Shown here in pieces: positions 63,866 through 64,000 of a DNA stretch of 64,000 nucleotides. Numbering within the stretch: position 1 is the stretch's first letter; each line of letters opens with the position of its first letter. Below the pieces are notes generated by a model, which saw only the letters and a list, made by a program, of their open reading frames with translations, ran no database searches and was not told the DNA's origin. Location: positions 2,858,346-2,922,345 of the forward strand of contig NZ_KL448323.1 in the NCBI RefSeq assembly GCF_000709345.1, given 5' to 3'. Origin of the DNA: Polaromonas glacialis. GTDB lineage: Bacteria; Pseudomonadota; Gammaproteobacteria; Burkholderiales; Burkholderiaceae_C. The translations under genes and the position numbers were made by a program.

Positions 63866-64000
63866 GATGGGCCTTCAGGTTTTTGAGTAGATATTGATGC
63901 GTAGCTTAACGCCAAATCTATACAAATAAAACAACTTCAACGAAGAAAAGTCGAAACAAATCGAATTTTTAAGTTATAAACAGTGAAATCTACGCAAATA

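Overview
The window looks like the chromosome of a Comamonadaceae betaproteobacterium, most likely Polaromonas or a close relative. The evidence is high-GC coding DNA, a DSBA-free set of familiar Burkholderiales housekeeping genes (hemE, priA, htpG, porin, ohr/ohrR), and several copies of a short dispersed element with core GCTGCTTGCGCA that I recall from Polaromonas, Rhodoferax and Acidovorax. The genus is an inference. I saw no rRNA, tRNA or CRISPR array.

Region 1 (1-17.3 kb) is a quinoprotein alcohol-oxidation locus. It holds the C-terminus of a PQQ alcohol dehydrogenase, a small cytochrome c and a Sel1-repeat protein. The complete pqqABCDE operon follows, including a 24-residue pqqA at 5043-5117. 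Next come an AcoR-type sigma-54 activator, a PedF-like cytochrome c, a quinoprotein-associated periplasmic binding protein, a DUF779 protein, an NAD-dependent aldehyde dehydrogenase, a porin, and a NosR-like flavo/iron-sulfur membrane protein overlapping apbE. Sequences with the GG-N10-GC spacing of sigma-54 promoters lie upstream of the cytochrome gene and of pqqA, with a weaker version upstream of the aldehyde dehydrogenase. A TGGAACA/TGTTCCA enhancer-like array sits between the activator and the cytochrome gene. The simplest reading is one regulon: alcohol to aldehyde in the periplasm with PQQ, electrons to c-type cytochromes, and aldehyde to acid in the cytoplasm.

Region 2 (17.7-27 kb) carries a methyltransferase, the ohrR/ohr peroxide module with a palindromic operator, the kinase srkA, four peptidoglycan-remodelling proteins (two L,D-transpeptidases, an M23 and an M15-type peptidase) and htpG.

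Region 3 (27.5-40.7 kb) has a compact archaic chaperone-usher pilus operon with spore-coat-U subunits. It is followed by a phosphatase-like protein, a sorbosone-dehydrogenase-like lipoprotein, a creatininase-family protein, UspA, a small lipoprotein, a B12-binding radical SAM protein, a MazEF-type toxin-antitoxin pair and a membrane-anchored EEP-family protein.

Region 4 (40.8-54.1 kb) has been reshaped by insertion sequences. A periplasmic aldehyde oxidase operon (paoABC-like) has its large subunit split by an IS66-family element with an 8-bp target duplication. A membrane-protein gene is split by an ISAzo13-family element with a TAA duplication. An IS630-family element lies about 360 bp further on. 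In the first two cases, removing the element and one duplication restores the reading frame. Between them lie yggU, a DsbD-family reductase, a CoA-binding protein and a probable lipoprotein.

Region 5 (54.2-64 kb) carries a methyltransferase, a repeat-containing lipoprotein, a small unknown protein, hemE, priA (which contains two in-frame dispersed repeats and has two DnaA-box matches upstream), a DUF393-Coq7 fusion overlapping a DUF4149-like membrane protein, and an Rrf2-family regulator.
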